From Pyropia yezoensis (Eukaryota > Rhodophyta > Bangiophyceae > Bangiales > Bangiaceae): a stretch of DNA of 64,000 nucleotides. The position numbers and the translations under genes are program-made. Positions 51,201 to 61,904 of this stretch are shown here, piece after piece. Position 1 is the first letter of the stretch. Each line of letters starts with the position of its first letter. Location: NCBI GenBank assembly GCA_009829735.1, contig CM020618.1, forward strand, positions 11,003,119 through 11,067,118, written 5' to 3'. Below the pieces are notes generated by a model. It made no database searches and was not told the DNA's origin. It was given only the letters and a program-made list of their open reading frames with translations.

Positions 51201-53075
51201 CTCTTTGTCAAGCAGTACATGCCACTCGCGAGGGAGCGGCAGCTGCGGATCATTGGGCGCGTCATGGCCAAGCGCAATGGCATCATCCAAGACATCCTGC
51301 CTGAGGTGGTTGCTCTGACTGGACTTCCCCAAGGCGCACCTGTGAATCTTTACGAGGAAGTCAGCGCGACGCTTATTGAACCGGTGCGGCTGTCGGCCAC
51401 GTTTGTCGAGGCGGAGCTGGAGGGCGGCGACATCCTGGTTGTGGAGTCTGTGGCTGACACGGTGGCCTACAAGGCACCCGACGCATTCGCGGATTTGACA
51501 CCGGAAGAACGGTCGCTGTTGCCCTTGCGTGGTGAACGCCTTGCCGAAGCGCCTATGTACTTTCGGTATCTGTCGTCTGGGGTGCGGGTTGAGTTCCGCG
51601 ACAAGTGGGCGACGCCCGAATCACCGGTGGTATCGCCGACTGCTGCAGCGGGTACGTCACCGGTGGCATCGTCGCCAACGGCGGCAGCTGTGACTCCTGG
51701 AAAGGTGACGCTTGAGCTGCTGCGCACCGACAACCTTGGTGTCGTCAAATCCCACCTGGCAAGGGCACTGAACGGGGCAGACCCCGACTATTTACGCATG
51801 TTCGTGCACGATCCGTATCATGACTGCCCGCGACCAAGAGCGGTCATGCCAACGGAGGCCCGGGAGTTGTCAGCGATGCTTCCAGGAGGCAACTGGGGTT
51901 TCCAAACCACCACGTCCGACGAGGACGACGCTCGCGTCTTGTGGTACGAGCGCACAGACTATCCAGCGGCCGAGTACGCACACAAGCTGGAGGTGCGCGT
52001 TACCTGGCGCCCTGACGGCGGTGGTGGTGGCATCGCCGCTGCTGCGACTGCGCTTGTTGTGCCAGACTCGCCCGTGGAGAGTCAGTCCTCCGCCGACGAC
52101 TCTGGAAACCAGCTAGCATCGTCGTTGGCAGATGCATCGTTGAGCGACGGTATTGCCATGAGTGACATATCGAACGGCGTGCACGAGGGCACTCCTGCAG
52201 TTGAAGCGGCCGCCAATGCTGAACCACCTGTGGCAGCGGTGGACCTGCCAGACTTGACCGCGGCAGTCATCTCTAGGACTGGTTCTCTCGGCCGCGTCAC
52301 TGGTACTCCGCCTCCTCCTCCGTTACCACCAGTGCCTGTGTCTGAGGTTATTGAGAGCGGCGTCAAGGTTGCAGTCCCCCGACAACTCTCAGTTCTTGTG
52401 GAAGAGGACGCGACGCTCGAGGCTGTGGCGCGGGAGGTGCATCGCCGCCTCGCGTTACCGCGTGGCGTGTCAGTACGACTCATGAAGGCCAAGGGCTCCG
52501 TCGTTCCACGTGAACTCTCCTTGATTGTTCCTGTCCGCGGAGCCAGCGATGCGACGCTGTCGGGCGTGGCGGAAATGCGTGCGGAGCCGGTGCGCCCCGA
52601 TGACTGCCCCGACAGCTCCTTTGGTTTGGTACCGCTGGTTCACATCAGCCCCAGCTCGGCATCTGCCGCCGGGGTCCGGGGTCGTGCTAATGGTGGGCAG
52701 CTTGGTGCGAACGGAAACCCGAAGACCCCGGCGTTGAACGTGATGTCCAAGCCGCGGCGGGCACCTTCTCTGTTTGGCACATCATTGCTCTTCCCAGTCC
52801 GGCTGAGTGGCGAGACGGTCGGCGCATTGCGGGAGCGCATTCGCGAGCGCCTGGGTGTGCCGCCGGTGGAGTTTGCGACCTGGAACCTGACCCAGATGAT
52901 CAATTGGCGGGTCATGCCGCTCGATGATGATGAGGAGGAGTGGACGCCGGCGCACCTGCTAGAGGGCGACGAGTGGTCGTGCCTGGCGATCGAGCACAAG
53001 AGTACGACGGTATACAAGCGGCCGACGACGACCAGCGGACGCATGGCCGACAAGCCGTTGACCATCCGCAGCTGA
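48245..53075 (+). CDS. USP7: ubiquitin-specific protease 7 (USP7/UBP12 type), two exons
   Basis: Deubiquitinase of nuclei and cytosol. Exon 1 (48245-48280) encodes MDPTDTAAAHPQ. The 223-nt intron (48281-48503) begins GTAGGT and ends CTTTAG, and exon 2 (48504-53075) continues in phase 0 as TNVLAADAPEVRTVA, for 1535 residues in all. After an acidic stretch comes a MATH/TRAF-like domain (SAWNPFGGYQWRFLIFPHGN to the FEARVKLTD region). The catalytic core has the Cys box FVGFKNQGATCYLNSLLQTL (Cys codon 49179-49181) and the His box VLVHIGDVDAGHYCAFIRPD (His codon 50142-50144). An acidic insert of about 60 residues interrupts the core near 49890-50050. The C-terminal half holds ubiquitin-like ICP0-binding and USP7_C2-type regions, ending in IEHKSTTVYKRPT. 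Length is greater than human USP7 because of inserts. It ends tail-to-tail with the GET3 gene. Confidence 0.93.
48281..48503 (+). other. intron of the USP7 gene
   Basis: 223 nt, donor GTAGGT, acceptor TCATCTTTAG, T-rich compared with the exons. It is shorter than the other introns here and has a different donor. It leaves a 36-nt first exon. Confidence 0.7.
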
Positions 53076-53429
53076 CCTATTTCTGGACGCGGAAGGCACT
53101 CGCGGTTCAAAGGGTGCCCTCTTCTTTCTTTTTCTTGCATGCATCCAGAGCTGAGGCCGTCTTATGCCACCTCTTGTTTTTGATGATGTAGACTGTAGGA
53201 GCTCTGTGCTTTCATGTATGGCGCGTTCTAAAGGCAGAGATACATGCAGCGACTGGTCTCTTTTGATGCTAAAATTTAGGGCACGAGTACTGAACTCTTC
53301 TCAGTTCCTTCAAACTCCCTCAAGAGGCAACCACTGTCGTCTCCGCAGCCATATGCTACCCCGATGGAGGCAATACCAGCGAATAGGACAGACAGAGAGA
53401 GAGAGAAGGTGTTCAAGAAAAGCCCTCTA
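53076..53429. other. tail-to-tail intergenic region
   Basis: It lies between the ends of USP7 and the GET3/ArsA gene. A short GA-rich run is at 53389-53410. Nothing else was recognised. Confidence 0.4.
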
Positions 53430-55487
53430 CTAGCTTGTCGTGAGTCTCGTCGCGAACGCCCGCAGCGCGTCCACCCCCCGCACTTCCTCGGAAAGCATTG
53501 GCACACGGGTGACGTGGAAGTCATCGGGCGGGTACAGCTCCTCAATTTGCTCCACGTAACCAGCCTGCATCTTGGCACGCGCCCGCAAAATGGCCATCCG
53601 GTCCTCAACAGCCTCGGTCGGAGGCATTAGCTGGTTCACCACCACGTTCCGAACGTCCATGCCCATGTTGGCCAGCTCCTGGACAAGCCGCTCCGTTTCG
53701 TAGACAGACAAAAACTCGGCAATCGCGACGGCCACAAAAGTGCTTTTCTCCGCGTCGCTCAGCGTCGCGGCCACCTCCCGCACGTCAGCTTGCAACGACT
53801 CAAGCCGCTCACCTAGCTGGTCCATCACGGACTGACCGCTTGCGCCGTTGGCGTCCCCACCAGCCGCAGTCGCAAGCATGGACAGCATCGGATCCATCTG
53901 ACTCTTCATGTCAGACAGCTTGGCCAGCAGCTTGTCCAAGGTGTCGGGCAAGCCCAGCAACCGCAACGCATGCCCCGTAGGCGCCATGTCAAACACTACC
54001 CGCTCAAAATCCATGGAGCGCACCAAACGCATGATGGAAGAGAAGCTGACCGCCTCGTCAATGCCAGGTACATTCTTGGCAATCGACCCAATGTCGTTGG
54101 TATCAGGCATGAGCGCGCCAAGCGGCGAGTTCCGTAACGCCGCGGACTCTTCGCTCGACGCGGACAGATTGGAAAAGAACTCCTCCGTCACTGTCGCGGC
54201 GTCTACCTCCATAGCGTACAGGTTGTCAAAACCGGCAACCGGTGTAGGCTTAGCGTCTGGTGAGATCTTGACACCAAACGCGTCGGACAGGTTGTGGGCG
54301 GGGTCGGTGGAGACGACGAGAACCTTGGCCGACCTTTTCGCTGCATCCGCCGCCAGCGCAACAGCAAGTGCGGCGGAAGTGGTGGTCTTTCCGACGCCGC
54401 CCTTGCCGCCGACAAAAGTCCACACTAGGCCCGTCTGCGACATGACGTTAGTCAACGACGGTTCTAGGTCGGTGGCGGGGAGGCCAAAGTCCACCGCCAC
54501 CTCCCCCGTGATGCGCTTGGCGAACGAACGTAGCGCGTCAGAGCCACGCACCTCGGCAGCCAGCAGCGGCAACGGGGTGATGTGAAAGTCATCTGAATAG
54601 AGCTCCCGCATCTGCTCCAGGTACTTGCGTTGGATGGCCAGGCGGGCCGTGTACAGCTGAGCGCTAGCGACCGAGTCAGGGTTAGCGGGGATAAGCTGGT
54701 TGACTACGATATTGTTGCACGCGATGCCCAGCTTGGACAGCTCCTGGGACAGCCGCTCAGTCTCGTATACGGAGAGGAACTCGGGGATGCAGACCGCCAC
54801 AAAGGTCGTGGATTCGGGGTTGCGGAACTGGGTAACCACCTGCTTCACGACAGTCGACAGCTCGGCCAGGCGGGCGCCCGCGTCAATGGGCTCCCCGCCC
54901 TCGGCACCGGTGTTAACACCCATCGCGGCAAGGCCAGCGTTAAACATGGGCCCGAGACGCGTGTGCAGCTCCGTCAGCTTGTCCAGCGCCATGTCCAACA
55001 GCTTGGGGAATCCCAGCAACCGCAGCGTGTGCCCCGTCGGCGCGGTATCAAACACTACTGTGTCGTACTGCATGCTCTGCACCGACTGCATCAGCGCCCC
55101 AAAGCTGACTGCCTCGTCAATGCCAGGAATGGCGGAAGTAAGCTCCGACATAGCCGCCAGTGATGCTTCAGGTCCAGTGCCGCCGACGCCTTCGGCGGCA
55201 GCAACGACCGAATCCGCAGACGGTGGCTCCACTTCCATCGCGTCCAGGCCGGGCACGCCGGTCACGGCGGTGGGCTCGCGGGAGAACTTTTGACCAAACG
55301 CATCCGAAAGATTGTGAGCAGGATCCGTAGAGATGAGACATACGGTCTTGCCCGGCCGCGCCGCGGCCACCGCCACTGCCAAAGCACAGGAAGTGGTGGT
55401 CTTGCCGACGCCGCCCTTGCCACCGACAAAAATCCACTTGAACTGGCCCGACACCACGTTAGACAAGCTGGCCGCCAGTTCCGCCAT
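53430..55487 (-). CDS. GET3: tandem GET3/ArsA-type ATPase
   Basis: A 685-residue protein made of two fused ArsA/GET3 domains. GET3 ATPases deliver tail-anchored proteins to the ER; bacterial ArsA drives arsenite efflux. Each half has a P-loop in KWIFVGGKGGVGKTTTS or VWTFVGGKGGVGKTTTS, a Switch I STDPAHNLSDAFG, the FDxAPTGHxLRLL Switch II motif, and a VYETERL...VVNQL segment. The ATG at 55487 (MAELAASLSNVVSG) is preferred to the one seven codons upstream. The CxxC pair that binds zinc in eukaryotic GET3 homodimers is missing from both halves. The C-terminal half (from about 54430 down) has no cysteine at all, so the ArsA arsenite site is also absent. No clear transit peptide is present. A pseudo-dimeric GET3 is the best guess. 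Confidence 0.92.
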   Translation of the reverse strand: MAELAASLSNVVSGQFKWIFVGGKGGVGKTTTSCALAVAVAAARPGKTVCLISTDPAHNLSDAFGQKFSREPTAVTGVPGLDAMEVEPPSADSVVAAAEGVGGTGPEASLAAMSELTSAIPGIDEAVSFGALMQSVQSMQYDTVVFDTAPTGHTLRLLGFPKLLDMALDKLTELHTRLGPMFNAGLAAMGVNTGAEGGEPIDAGARLAELSTVVKQVVTQFRNPESTTFVAVCIPEFLSVYETERLSQELSKLGIACNNIVVNQLIPANPDSVASAQLYTARLAIQRKYLEQMRELYSDDFHITPLPLLAAEVRGSDALRSFAKRITGEVAVDFGLPATDLEPSLTNVMSQTGLVWTFVGGKGGVGKTTTSAALAVALAADAAKRSAKVLVVSTDPAHNLSDAFGVKISPDAKPTPVAGFDNLYAMEVDAATVTEEFFSNLSASSEESAALRNSPLGALMPDTNDIGSIAKNVPGIDEAVSFSSIMRLVRSMDFERVVFDMAPTGHALRLLGLPDTLDKLLAKLSDMKSQMDPMLSMLATAAGGDANGASGQSVMDQLGERLESLQADVREVAATLSDAEKSTFVAVAIAEFLSVYETERLVQELANMGMDVRNVVVNQLMPPTEAVEDRMAILRARAKMQAGYVEQIEELYPPDDFHVTRVPMLSEEVRGVDALRAFATRLTTS

Positions 55488-58451
55488 GTTGCCAGTGCCA
55501 ACGTGCAAAGTGACACGAAAGATGCGAAAAGAGCGACGGCAACCAGCGACGACGACGAAGGTGACAAGAGAGCAGTCGGGCGTGTCACCCTAACTCTCAC
55601 TTCGGTGCCTCAGCGCAGAGTCCATCGGACAGCGAGAAAGACAGCTCCTGTGGATCTGACAGATGAAAGTGGCACCCTTGTCTTCTTTTAAGGTTGGTGT
55701 TCACCTTGCTGTGCTTTCACATCGACCATGTGGAGTCCCAAAACTGATCGTAATTAACTCCTCGGGTCCCAGCTTTCGTCCAAGGAAGTACGCAAGGATT
55801 TTGTACTTCACAGAGGCTTCCCTCGCGGAATCGCCTCATCCTGGTCAGCCACCGCCTCGCCGACGCCCGCCACACCATGCCCCATCCCTGTCCCCCTCCC
55901 TCCCAAACCCCGAAGATATCCACCCCCAAAGCCCGCCCCCTTCCCCTCCCACCTCTCCCCCCCTCCACTCGTCTGGCATTAGAGTTCGTCTCCCCACGAG
56001 GATGGGGCCGCAGCCGGCGGTGGCGCCGACGCCACCGCCAGCGGATGTATAGGAGCCTTGCCTGTACGAGGTGGACTGTGGGGTGGACTGGCGGGGGGAT
56101 TGCGCCCCGCGCCACCAACGCGGAACGAGCTGGGTACGCGTAGAGACCTACGCGTGGAGCCCTTCGCGTGGATCCCTACGCGTATAGCCCTGTGTGTCAA
56201 GCCCTAGGCGTGAGTACGCGTCGCCCTCTACGCGCAGAACAGGGGGAAGGGGGCGAACGCCTTAGAAGCATTGGAAGGGGCGCGCGGGCCGTGGAGCCTG
56301 GGACGTCAGTCGGCTTGGGGGGGGGTGCCGGCATCGCCGTCGCCGTCGCCGTCGCCGCAGCTGTCGCCGCGAGTGGGCGCAGCGAGGGACACCCCATCCA
56401 GGACGGAAGGGGCGAGGCGAGGAGGTGCGCCGCAAAGCAACCATGCCTATCCACCGGCGGTGACATGACTCGCAGCGGCACCAACGCTTCCATCACCGTC
56501 GCACCAGTGCCCGCCGGCGTCGCGGGCGGCCCCCACCCAGCACTCCCCCCGCGCCTGCAGGAAAATCGGAAAGCACAACTGGGCGCGGGAGAGAGTCTCC
56601 TGCAGCTGCAGCGGGTCCCCCCCCCCCCCCCCCCTACCTGCAGCGGCGCCACTGCCCGCAGACAGAACCGTTCGCAACGGCGGCGGTGCGGGGGGCACCG
56701 CCCCCCACCGCCCCCGAAAACGCCCAACCCCCCCCCCCATCCCCCCGGAAAAGCCCCCCTCCTCCTTCCCCCCAACCCTGCGCGGCAGGTTCATCAAATG
56801 GCTTTGCAGCAGTCGTCGTCGCTGCGCTCGGCAGCGCCGTTCCAACAACAGCCGAGGGAGACGCGCGCTGACCCGGCGCGGCCTCCCCCCATCGAGCCCG
56901 CCCTCGATTGCCGTGTTGCACGTAGCCGCACGGGCTTCTGCGGAGCGGGGTGGATGGGGATGTACCCCAAGCGCTGGCCGCTCGAGGCCGTCGCACACCG
57001 GTTGGACGCGGGTGAGCGCCGCGGCCGCCGCGGCGGGGCTGCGGGTGGACACAGTGGAGACGGAGGAAGAGGAGATGAGCGCACGCTGTCTTGCCGTGTG
57101 GCAGTGCACCGCTGTGGCTGTGGAGGGGGTCTAGGCCGGGGCGGGGGGTGGGGGGGTGGGTGACGGGAGTTACACGTGTGCAGCTCGTGCATGACGCAAG
57201 CTATGTGCGAGCCGGCCGCCCGTCGTCACCGAATGCAACGCCAGGCACACAGGTTGGAGCGGTGGTGGCGGAGTGGAAGAAAGAGAGCGCGGGCGACCGA
57301 GACGGAGAGACGGTGCGCGCGGGTGAGCGTACGGCCCTCGTTCTCCCTCACTTTACTCCTGCTTCAATTCCCAGGGGGTGCTCATCTCGACCTTCTATCC
57401 CTCCCTGTCCTCACCCTATCCGCCGTGGCGAGAGGGGGGACGGTAGCCCCCCCCACCCCTACGTCATCGGCAGACCGTCCCTCTTGACCAGCAAACGAAA
57501 TAGAGATGCCCCTCCCGCCAGGCGGACGCCCCGTCCCACCGGCACGCCGGCTCGACCCACTCCCCCGACGTCAGCGTGGCCCCGCCTGCGCATCGCGCCA
57601 CCGGCCGCTGCGGGTCAGAGGGGTCAGCACCACCTCCCTGCTGCCCTTCTGGCCGCCGCAGCTATGAGGACGAGGGGATAGGGACGAGGTTGCCGCTTGC
57701 TGGTGCATGGCCGTCGGTACACTCGGTCGTGCCCTCGACCTCTTTCTTGGCCGGGCTTCACTCATTCCAGTTCGCATTCGAGACTGGGCTACTTGTAAGG
57801 TTGAGAAATTGCAAGTACAGCCTTGGTGTACCGGCTGGAGTTCGCGTGGCGTTGTTCGTGGAATTGGCCTGACCGGGGGTATCGGGCGTCGACGGGGCCA
57901 TCGTGCAGGCTGCCGAGCGACTAGACGCCGGGGATGAGGCAACGACCCAGCGCCTGGTGCTGCTCTTGGGGTGGGGAGGCGGCGAGCGGCGGGATGGCCC
58001 AATGGCCAACCGCTTCCTTGGCTGTCTGCCAAGGCAGCGGCGGCAAACACGGGCCGTCAGACCCTGCGACGAGCGGCCGTTTTTGGAACACTGGGGTGCC
58101 TGTTGGGATGGATCGGCGGGACTGCGCGGCCCCCCTGTTCAGCCTAGCGGAGCTGCTGCTCGTCTGCGTCTCTTCTTTTATAGGTTTCCGCATTCGAGAG
58201 CCCAGGCGCGCCTCAGCGACAGCCGCTGTCCGGCGGCGGGGCCCGCGGCCCGCGGCCGCGCGCTGCGGTGAGGAGGGGGTAAGCGCCACGCCGGCTGGAG
58301 CGGTGCGCCGTGCAGACGACCGCGGCGCGGGCGCCCCCCTCACCAGCGCGTCGTGCCGCCGCGCGCCACGCTCGCCGACGCGCGTCCACGCGGGTGCGGC
58401 GTGGGGTCGTGGCGCCTCAAGGTATATCACATGCTATTAGGCGCGTGAAAC
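55488..58451. other. 3-kb region without a secure gene
   Basis: It contains the 14-bp minisatellite at 56135-56242. A plus-strand frame ending at 57134 contains LRVDTVETEEEEMSARCLAV and WQCTAVAVEGV, which reads like a real C-terminus, and the plus strand at 56464-56610 (MTRSGTNASITVAPVPAGVA) also looks protein-like; they are in different frames and I could not join them with confidence. 57200-58430 has only composition-driven frames. Confidence 0.35.
56135..56242. repeat. 14-bp minisatellite with TACGCGT core
   Basis: Units beginning at 56135, 56149, 56163, 56177, 56191 and 56205 have an exact 14-bp period. After a 4-bp deletion, two more begin at 56215 and 56229. The consensus is TACGCGTGGAGCCC; unit 5 is degenerate. 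Four central ACGCGT hexamers are intact outright (56136, 56150, 56178, 56216). ACGCGT is also the yeast MCB box, so a regulatory role is possible but unproven. Confidence 0.85.
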
Positions 58452-59672
58452 TGTTGCTGTGCAGCAACGACAGATTCTTGGATGGGCCTGAGACTTGGAA
58501 CACGGGGTCAGGATGACCCTCCCGTGGTGGCAGCATGGAAAATTCGAGCGAAGATGATGCCTGTAGCGCAATGGGACCCAGATTCCCGTGACCAGAAACC
58601 ACAACCACACACACAAAGACCACAGTCCGGAGTCCAGTAAGGAACAGGTAAGAGCCCTTACTGGTCCACTCGCCCACCACGGTACGAGGCAAAGGTAAAC
58701 AGGACAAAAGCCCGAGGGAGAAGGATCCCAAAGTACTGATGATTTTACAAGATGGCCCCGGGGAGAACCCCGGAGCACCCCTCAAGAACCTCCCCCCCTG
58801 GCCCCTCCAGAGGCCCTGAGCAAGGCCCCCAGAGGGCGCCCCCAGCGGGCCAAGTGGCAGCACGGCACCGGCCACTCACCGGGCCAACACCAAAAGCATG
58901 CGAAATCCCCCAACACACAGATGTCAATCCCCCCAAAAAACCCAGTGGGAAAAGGGGAAAGACACGAACGCATGCAAGGAAAACATATGCGAAACATCAA
59001 AAAAATAACCCGAAGGTCAGTATGGCCCCAACCGGGCAAGTCCACCGCTCCGGGTGACCAATCAGGACACCGGGCGTGTCGCCACTGCCCGGGGCCACCG
59101 ATGCAGGGTATCTCGGCCAGCGCGTGGTTCCACGTAACACTGCCAGCCGGGTCCCAAGTCAGTCCCCCGGGTTCTAGCGGTCCCAAGGGCTCATAACGCC
59201 ACATGGCCCCCTCACTAGGGCCGAGCGTCCCGCCGGCCAACAAGGAAATCGAGGAAAGGGACTGGGGAACGTCTGACAGGGTTACAGCAGGGCCACAACG
59301 GACGGAGTGTGGTGCCAGTGTCTGTCAACAGGGATCCCCCGGCAAGTGTCTCGTGCCAGGGGAACCTTTGCAGACTGGCCAGGGCCGGGTACAGGAGAGG
59401 TGTGGGCCACACACAGGGGAAACCAAATGGGGTGTGGCGCAGCCTGCGCCGGCCGCCCGCCTGTATTCCTCCTCCCCCTCGCCCTTCCCATGTGGCGCCG
59501 CACGCGAGGGGGAGGTGAGGCGGTGTAGGGGCACAGACGGGGGCCAGCGGAACGTGGGCGCAGCCCATGCACTATTTGGAGCGTCGGGGGCCAATGAATA
59601 AGAGCAACCTCCTGGGTCCCCTCGTCCCCAGCACCCGGGTCCCAACGCACCATCGTCCCCGCGGCGCTTCCC
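58452..59672. other. possible LTR or terminal region of the retroelement
   Basis: Composition changes near 58440 from GC-rich host DNA to less biased DNA. At 58452 the plus strand reads TGTTGCTGTGCAGCAACGAC, a 7-bp inverted repeat beginning TGTTG, as LTR ends often do. If so, the minus-strand element's 3' LTR ends here. No second LTR copy is in the window, so the boundary and LTR length cannot be verified. No gene is supported in this stretch. Confidence 0.3.
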
Positions 59673-61537
59673 GTGGCCACCTCGTTCTCCTCCGTTACTT
59701 CGTTCCCCTTCGTCTCCACGATCCCCCTCCCCGTCTCTGTGCCCACGTACCCCATCGCACGCACCAAGACGTTCCCGTCCACCCGGACCCCCATGGATAC
59801 TGGCAGCGCAGCGGCGGGCTCGCCTGCTTGCGCGGGCCCTGGGGCCCCCAACCGTCAAGGTGTCCGAGCTGTACAAGGTGGCCCCGCTTCTGGGTCAAGC
59901 GTACCAGGTGGGCAAGGTGAACGTGCTATCCAAGGTGGTCCCGCTACTGTACCAGACGTTCTACCGATGGATCAAGAGGAAACTGGGGCGGGCCAGTCGT
60001 ACGCGGTCGTGGTCGGCGTGGTTCCCGAGGACTTTGGGTCCGAGATGGTTACGGCGTGGCGCCGGGAGGAGGCACGTAGTTAGGTCAGCGGTACCCTGGG
60101 CCATGGGATCCTTCGTGCCGTGGACGGGAGCTGTCCGGGTAACTCGTTTCGCAAGGAGATGGCAGTAATGCCGGAAGCTCGGATCCCCGTCTTTGCGGAC
60201 CGTCCCCAGTCGATCACGGTGGTGCGGCACTCGGACGAGGTCGGGTACCTCGAACAGTTCAAGGTGGTCCGAGAGGAACTCACCCAAGGGACCCTACCGG
60301 CCGCACCGTCCGCGTATTACCTGATCGGGTTACCTTCGAGCCTGAACAGCCCCGGGTTCCAAGTGACCCAGGCCCACGTGGGTGTAGTCGGCACCATCGG
60401 GACAAGACTCGGTTCCTCGTGGGGTGGCACCAGCAGGATTTTCCGAGCTGTTCGGCGGCTACCCGCGGGCTCCATCACGTTCGGGTTCCACACTGGTTCG
60501 AAAACGTTGAGCTACCGTTTGGGGCCCTTGTGGAACTACCTGCGGTTCAGTGTTACTTCACGGAACTTTTTCGATCATCGGACGCGCTCGCTTAGTACGT
60601 GTTTCGTACGGAATGGGCTACGAACTGTGCCGTGTACCTGCTCGAATTCGGCAAGCGGGAGGGTTACCTGTACCTCTTCCCTCGGCCCCTTCGTACGTGG
60701 ATCCACCGCGTCGGCACCCGTGCCATCTGCCAGGGTCTCGGTGGCGTGGACGATGCAGCGGCGCGGGACCTTGACGCTCTCCTGACCCTAAGTGACCAAG
60801 TGGTCTTCGTGGCGGGGCTTCGTGCGCGTCTCCTTGGTTCGGGGAAACATCTTAAGGACCGTGGTTCCTTCGTTCAAGTTCGGTTCGAGAGTCGGGACGG
60901 GGTATGGGCCGCTCTTGTCGACGAGGACGTGGCCCCGTTGGACCTGCCGTACTCGTTGGACGTACTGGAAGGGCGCGAGATCCTCGGGGAACAGGACAAG
61001 ATCGCTGATCAGTTGAACGAGGTGGGTCCTGCGGGTCCCTGTCGTGGCCCGCGCGCTCGGTCGTTGGGGTCAGCTGGCCAGCGATCCAACCCTTCATTGG
61101 GTCGTACCGTGTACGTGGCCAACCTCCTGGACCATAGGGACGTGCCCGACTCAGAACTTAGGGACCTGGAGGGGAACCTGACTACCATGGCGGTTCTTAA
61201 GCTATGCAGTTTCCTCGGGGGCCCCGCGGACGTCCTTACGAACGCCCATGTCGGGCCCCTGTTATCGGCTTCCCTCCACGCGACGGCGAACCTTGGAGCC
61301 CGCGTAGCCGAGTGGACCCGAGCTCAAGGGGGATCCAGCAACCCGGACTACAAGGGGCTAATGAACCTGATCGACCGTAACGGGATCCGTGGGGACCTTG
61401 GTACCGAGTTGGGCAACACCGTTGCGGCCGCTCGTCTTGCCTGGACGGGGACCCAGGAAAGTTCTCGGGTCCATGGCCGGGACGACATGGACGAGGAAGA
61501 GTTCACTCGCCCCGAGAGTCGTTTCCGTAGGTACTAG
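59673..61537 (+). pseudogene. unrecognised interrupted ORF, antisense to the chromovirus pol
   Basis: About 620 codons of plus-strand coding-like sequence. The first part (59673-60083) contains AVVVGVVPEDFGSEMVTAWR and ends at a TAG (60081-60083). The same frame continues with RIPVFADRPQSITVVRHSDE and YLEQFKVVREELTQGTLPAA. Between about 60370 and 60480 the likely frame shifts, leading to FENVELPFGALVELPAVQCY. A second in-frame TAG is at 60593-60595. After that, 60596-61537 is open: WATNCAVYLLEFGKREGYLY, TVYVANLLDHRDVPDSELRD and MNLIDRNGIRGDLGTELGNT, ending PESRFRRY. It is mostly helical and charged, with no finger, protease or polymerase motif. I do not recognise it. It may be an extra ORF carried by the retroelement, a gag-like gene of a second element, or a captured gene. 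Confidence 0.5.
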
Positions 61538-61904
61538 GTTGGAGAGGGTTCAAGGATACCGAGGGTGTCTTGCATGCGTTGACCTTGCGACTTGTTGCCT
61601 TGAGGGTCATAAAAATTCCACTGCTTATCAACATGCTCTTGGTAGCCATATCCTTTCACAGCGGTCCCTTCCCCCCCCCCCCGGGTCCTTGTACTTATTG
61701 AAAGGGAGAGAGGTGTGGGGAGCCAAGTCAAGGCCAACAAAAAACAAAAACCTAGTAGCCCTCCTTCCAAAAAAAATTCTTTACTACATACATGTTGACT
61801 GGGGTCCGAAGTCGAACCGCCAATCTGCCCATCTACTCGGGTGTTTCAACAAGCACTCGGCCTTGGGGAACCGGCTGACCAGGTCAAGGGTTCGTGCCCT
61901 AGGG

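Noticed and set aside
58520-58540. TGGTGGCAGCATGG as a tRNA-Met primer-binding site
   Set aside because: The match to an initiator-tRNA 3' end is poor and no LTR end (CA) precedes it.
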